From: Clavulina sp. PMI_390
Lineage: Eukaryota; Basidiomycota; Agaricomycetes; Cantharellales; Hydnaceae
DNA length: 23,426 nt
Assembly: GCA_015039315.1 (NCBI GenBank)
Contig: WIDE01000241.1
Location: forward strand, 1 to 23,426
Direction of reading: 5' to 3'
Positions 20,019 to 23,426 of the stretch are shown here, in pieces. Made by a program: the position numbers and the translations under genes. Within the stretch, counting starts at the first letter, position 1. Each line of letters opens with the position of its first letter. The notes under the pieces were generated by a model. The model saw nothing but the letters and a program-made list of their open reading frames with translations. It searched no databases and was not told the DNA's origin.

Positions 20019-22761
20019 ATGGACGACCTATTCCCCCTTCTGCCAGCCCCAAGGGACAGGCCTCCTACTATTGCCGATCGTCGAAAGAAATACAGCTCCT
20101 ATGCTGCGATAGAAAGCGTAAACCCAGGACGCTTGGTCTCAAGTAAGCTCTCGCATCCTTTGCCGTTCTGACTACTGCTGATGAATAAAATTGGACGATA
20201 CAATCCTCCCTCCAACCCCAGTTGCGCCTCCATCTATTGCCACACTTCCAAACAAGGGCTCACATACCACGTGGGCCTCGATCCCTGCGGGTCCACATGA
20301 ATCACCTTCGCGGGATTCCCCAACACTTCTTCGAGCATTGGAGGCATCAGACTTTGCCAATATCTCACTTCAATCTTTCCACATTACGGCTGCCATCACG
20401 TATGTCAAGCATATCAAAGCTACAGTTGAGAACTGGCCAACTGCCTTGAGTCGATTTCGCGATATTGTGAAGGACCTCAAGAGCGAATTGTATGGAATGC
20501 AATATCGGTTGTCTTAGTTATTCAGAGCTCAACGTGTTCTCCTCATAGGATTCATCCCTCGGAGGCGGTTGCCAACATCGCGAATCTGTTCTTTCCCCAC
20601 CCGGGCCTCATTCAAGCCTTCAATGTTTTCTTGCCGGCAGGCTACCTGATCAAATGCGCCCAGGGTGAAGATGGTGGCCTTGAGATAATACTTACATATC
20701 CTTCGGGTTCTACTACAACGCATACCATTTCGAATTCTCGTGAAGATCCAATCAACGAACGGAAAGGCGCATTTCAGGCTGATGAAGGTGCTATATTCAA
20801 ATATGCCGCCGGTTTATTCCTAAGAGGGAGCACTGAGTAGGGTAAAATCTAGCTAGCTTGGAGCAACTGGAGAACCAATTCACCGTGGGACAACTGCTCG
20901 AGCTCCTTGGAAATTTCCAGAAAGAACAAGGTTTACCCCCAGAAGTACGGTATTATTCGCCTTTGGAGGTTCACTTGTATATACGCCTTACTCACTATCC
21001 CGGTTCAGGTAATCCGTCAGCTGCTCGCTATGCTTTCAGTTCTACCCAGCCCCAACAACATCAATGCCGGTATCTCGCCGAAGGGTCCGACCAGTGACAA
21101 AGCATCGGCCAATGAGCGGGCTGGAACAAGGAAGTCTACCAAACCCCCCACACCTCCAAATGGCCCAAATTCGAAAAAAAGAAGAATAAGTCCCGAGAAG
21201 CTGGCTACAAACGTGGCAGTGAGGCAGTCACCCGCCGGACAATCGGAAGAGGCACAGAAACCCAAGCTATCCAAACGTCCAATGAGAAACGTAAAGATAA
21301 CGAGCGCAGCTCCCCCTCGTCGAAAGCTCAAATCATCGCAACCACCACCAACAAACCACACGGAACCAGCTGATTCCGATAGCTCAGAATACAGTGACGC
21401 TGGAAGCGGTGTTGAGAGCAAACTCTTCATATCTCCATCAATGGCCAAAAGGTTCTCAATAGACAGTCAAATACTGAACATATCTCACGGACAAGCTCTC
21501 GATCTGCTCGACTTGATTAATTCCGTGCGTATCCTCGGCCTGCACACCATAATGTTGCTTCTCATGATGGTGGCATTTTCCAGGACATTCGGAAGCAACC
21601 TTCTGACTCCCACATATATACAGAGACGCTAAGGCTCCTTCAAGATCTATGCTACTATTTCTGCGCAATACCTAGGTCTTTTATTCTCGAAAATGTCCTC
21701 TTCAGTAGAACCCTAGAGAGCATTGTTGGGCGAGGAGGTGAGGCTACGTTGTACCGTGGCCAGGTAGCTGATGGAAACTACGTCCGACCAGTGGTTGTCA
21801 GAGAAGTAAGCATGGCTCCATGGGAATGGGAACTCCCCGTAGGGCGCAAAGTCACTCAGGTTTGTTGCTCCATGGATTGACAATGCGGTGAAATGCGGCC
21901 TAATATCTTGCGCAGCTCATTCATCGCGAAGCTATTACTCATTCCCTCCTTACTCACCCAAATATCCTTCCGTTTGTGGGGATCTACCATGAGAAACCTG
22001 AATCACCTCCCATCACTGTGTTACCGCTCATAGAGCGTGGTTCTCTTCAAAAAATTCTTGTGGGCACCCTAGTCGAGTCAAACACTCTACAGCAGATAGT
22101 GAGTCCTGATGCTGGTACGCTTCTAGAAACTCTTCACGTCGAACTAATGTGAGAGTAAATAAGCTTCTCGGAGTCGCTAATGGCGTTGTGTATCTTCACT
22201 CACTACACCCACCTATTGTGCATGGGGACCTCCATCCAGTAGGTCTCTCTAAATCCTATCCTAGCGCAGCTTTTATATAATTTCTCTTCTCAGGGGAACA
22301 TTCTTGTGGACTCTTCTAACAACCCTTACCTCTGCGACTTTGGGCTGAGTCGCATCAGGCATGAGGTCACGCGGACTCGGACTCTACTGAGGGAAGGCGG
22401 GATGCGCCGTTTCATGGCTCCGGAACTTTCTGCAGGATTTATGGAGCGCTTTCGCACCAACATTAGCACTGACGTTTTCTCCCTTTCAATGACGTTCCTT
22501 AACATCTGGAGCGGTCATCCACCATTCTCTGAGGTACGGCAGGATGCCAAGGTGGTTGCAAATTTCAGAAATGGATTGCGCCCAGAAGAGCCTAGCATTT
22601 CCGTCGCGCTTAGTCGCAGACCCAGAAGACAGCTGTGGAAGCTGTTGAACAAAATGTGGGCACAGATTCCGGCCAATCGCCCCTCAAGCGCCGATGTCTT
22701 AGATTGCTTAATCCGCATATTCCCCGATAAGGGGCTTCCCAAGTCATCCTCTTCTTCCTGA
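20019..22761 (+). CDS. Sin3-type PAH domain fused to protein kinase
   Basis: A 746-aa protein from nine exons: 20019-20142, 20222-20489, 20549-20787, 20853-20944, 21009-21524, 21584-21859, 21916-22098, 22164-22238, 22294-22761; every junction keeps frame. Residues 97-163 are a Sin3-like paired amphipathic helix domain (AITYVKHIKATVENWP, FRDIVKDLKSEL, ANIANLFFPHPGLIQAFNVF, then LPAGY). Residues 213-250 contain LLELLGNFQKEQ, perhaps a worn second PAH. Residues 252-400 are Pro/Ser/Lys-rich with nuclear signal KKRR (297-300). Residues 457-740 are a kinase: glycine loop GRGGEATLYRG (462-472), HREA with Glu510, HGDLHPGN (Asp588, Asn593), DFG (606-608), MAPEL. Odd points: the beta-3 lysine is Arg486 (VVVRE) and the catalytic-loop lysine is His590. 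Likely nuclear, linking a corepressor-type docking domain to a weak kinase or pseudokinase. Two genes fused by my splicing cannot be fully excluded. Confidence 0.82.
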
Positions 22762-23158
22762 CTAAATAAATTCCCTTGGGAAGAGCCAAATAGTATGTTT
22801 TGTCGATGCAAAACATAGCGCTACCGAGTTTAAGCGGTTTCATGTCTGAGCGGACATGTTCTAGGATGCAGTATCATGCGAAGTCTTTCATGAAGCTTAT
22901 CCTTTCGTACTGAGTTTCTAATGATGTTCCGCCCTTCACGGAGCTAATAGGACCAGTATTCCAGTCATCCGCCCCCGCCGGCGGTCTCACAAGTCTGAAT
23001 GTACCTACAGTCGCTGTTGAGCACTGGATACATTACTTAATTGATCAGATCCTCTGAATAGTAGCCTATTCCTTCAATCAGTAATGAATTGGAGGAAATT
23101 TAGTGGATCCCGCCTGAAAGAGAACAGCATTGGTATTATCCCAGGAGGGTAGTTAAAT
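22762..23158. other. 3' flank and spacer
   Basis: Follows the PAH-kinase stop. AATAAA at 22765-22770 may be a poly(A) signal though it lies very near the stop. A 10-base palindrome CCGCCGGCGG occurs about 22976-22985. No gene or RNA recognised. Confidence 0.4.
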
Positions 23159-23232
23159 ATGACAGTCGGCGTACTGGCCCACGTGGAGCTTCAAGCGCAA
23201 GAGCTAGCATCAAGGGTCTCGCTATCCGTTTG

Positions 23233-23426
23233 CTATACATATGGAGCAACGAGGGCTCTAGCACCCAGAAACATTGCGATTGTAGCTGTAATCAAGGGTA
23301 AAACATCGAAACTGACACCGATTGCCGCGCTACTAGTCGTGCTTGTGGCCGTGCCAGTTGAGGCAACGAGGGTAGCGGTGGCAATGATAATACCCGCTGG
23401 CTTCGTCGTATCTATCATAGCACATT
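23233..23426 (-). CDS. Possible C-terminus of a GPI-anchored protein (partial)
   Basis: A minus-strand frame open from the window edge to a TAG at 23233. It encodes a Ser/Thr/Ala stretch (TATLVASTGTATSTTSSAA) followed by a hydrophobic tail (DVLPLITATIAMFLGARALV), the pattern of a fungal cell-surface protein that ends in a GPI-attachment signal. The gene would begin beyond the window. Against this, the opposite strand has an ATG-led frame open from 23159 to the edge, Val/Ala/Ile-rich, so one of the two is a mirror artefact. No family recognised. Confidence 0.28.
   Translation of the reverse strand, partial: CAMIDTTKPAGIIIATATLVASTGTATSTTSSAAIGVSFDVLPLITATIAMFLGARALVAPYV

Noticed and set aside
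20143..20190. Separate small gene starting at 20191 inside the PAH region
   Set aside because: It has a TTG start; the acceptor at 20221 joins in frame to the ATG exon at 20019, so it is exon 2 of the PAH-kinase gene.
20490..20507. Alternative donor at 20508 for PAH-kinase intron 2
   Set aside because: It gives a 41-nt intron and six extra residues in the PAH domain; the donor at 20490 gives a 59-nt intron and the normal Sin3 spacing.
22099..22157. Acceptors at 22155 and 22157 for kinase intron 7
   Set aside because: Both give an immediate stop and lie too near the CTAAT branch site; the acceptor ending at 22163 restores LLGVANGVVYLH.
22880..23100. Possible rRNA-like stretch after the kinase gene
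   Set aside because: Scattered phrases looked like large-subunit rRNA, but no conserved core such as the sarcin-ricin loop could be found on either strand.

Overview
The window reads as nuclear DNA of a filamentous basidiomycete, most likely an Agaricomycete. Genes are split by many short GT-AG introns (mostly 50-90 nt). The families present (repeated F-box-like proteins, a degenerate kinase with an HGDL catalytic loop, short aldo-keto reductases, Reb1-type Myb proteins) are typical of such genomes. A Cantharellales/Rhizoctonia-like source is only a guess. No tRNA, rRNA, CRISPR array or intact transposon was found.

Layout: F-box-like gene A (+, 32-1782, one frameshift); a 2.5-kb stretch without a convincing gene; aldo-keto reductase 1 (+, 4284-5646); aldo-keto reductase 2 (-, 5920-7209), convergent with it; a 1.2-kb spacer; a Bet1/Sft1-type SNARE (+, 8412-8857); three tandem DUF952 genes (-, 9149-9601, 10188-10616, 10968-11405); aldo-keto reductase 3 (+, 11707-13262); F-box-like gene B (-, 13457-15234, one frameshift); a Reb1/TTF1-like Myb protein (-, 15437-17298, in-frame TGA or a 33-nt intron); F-box-like pseudogene C (+, 17896-19626, many lesions); a nine-exon gene that joins a Sin3-type PAH domain to a protein kinase (+, 20019-22761); and a possible gene fragment at the right edge.

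Three unrelated families each occur three times here and are interleaved. The three aldo-keto reductases share intron positions almost exactly, the three F-box genes share theirs, and the three DUF952 genes share the same upstream splice donor. The region has therefore grown by repeated local duplication, with loss in progress in the F-box family. The reductases (NADPH-dependent oxidoreduction) and the DUF952 proteins (small cytosolic domain of uncertain function) may work in a shared detoxification or metabolic role, but only proximity supports that. The SNARE is a housekeeping secretory gene; Reb1-like and PAH-kinase are nuclear/regulatory candidates.

The most interesting item is the PAH-kinase fusion: an uninterrupted 746-residue reading frame can be assembled across nine exons, with a Sin3-like N-terminus, a basic disordered middle and a kinase with substituted catalytic lysines. 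All exon models here are hand-built from frame, splice signals and paralogue comparison; no transcript data were available.
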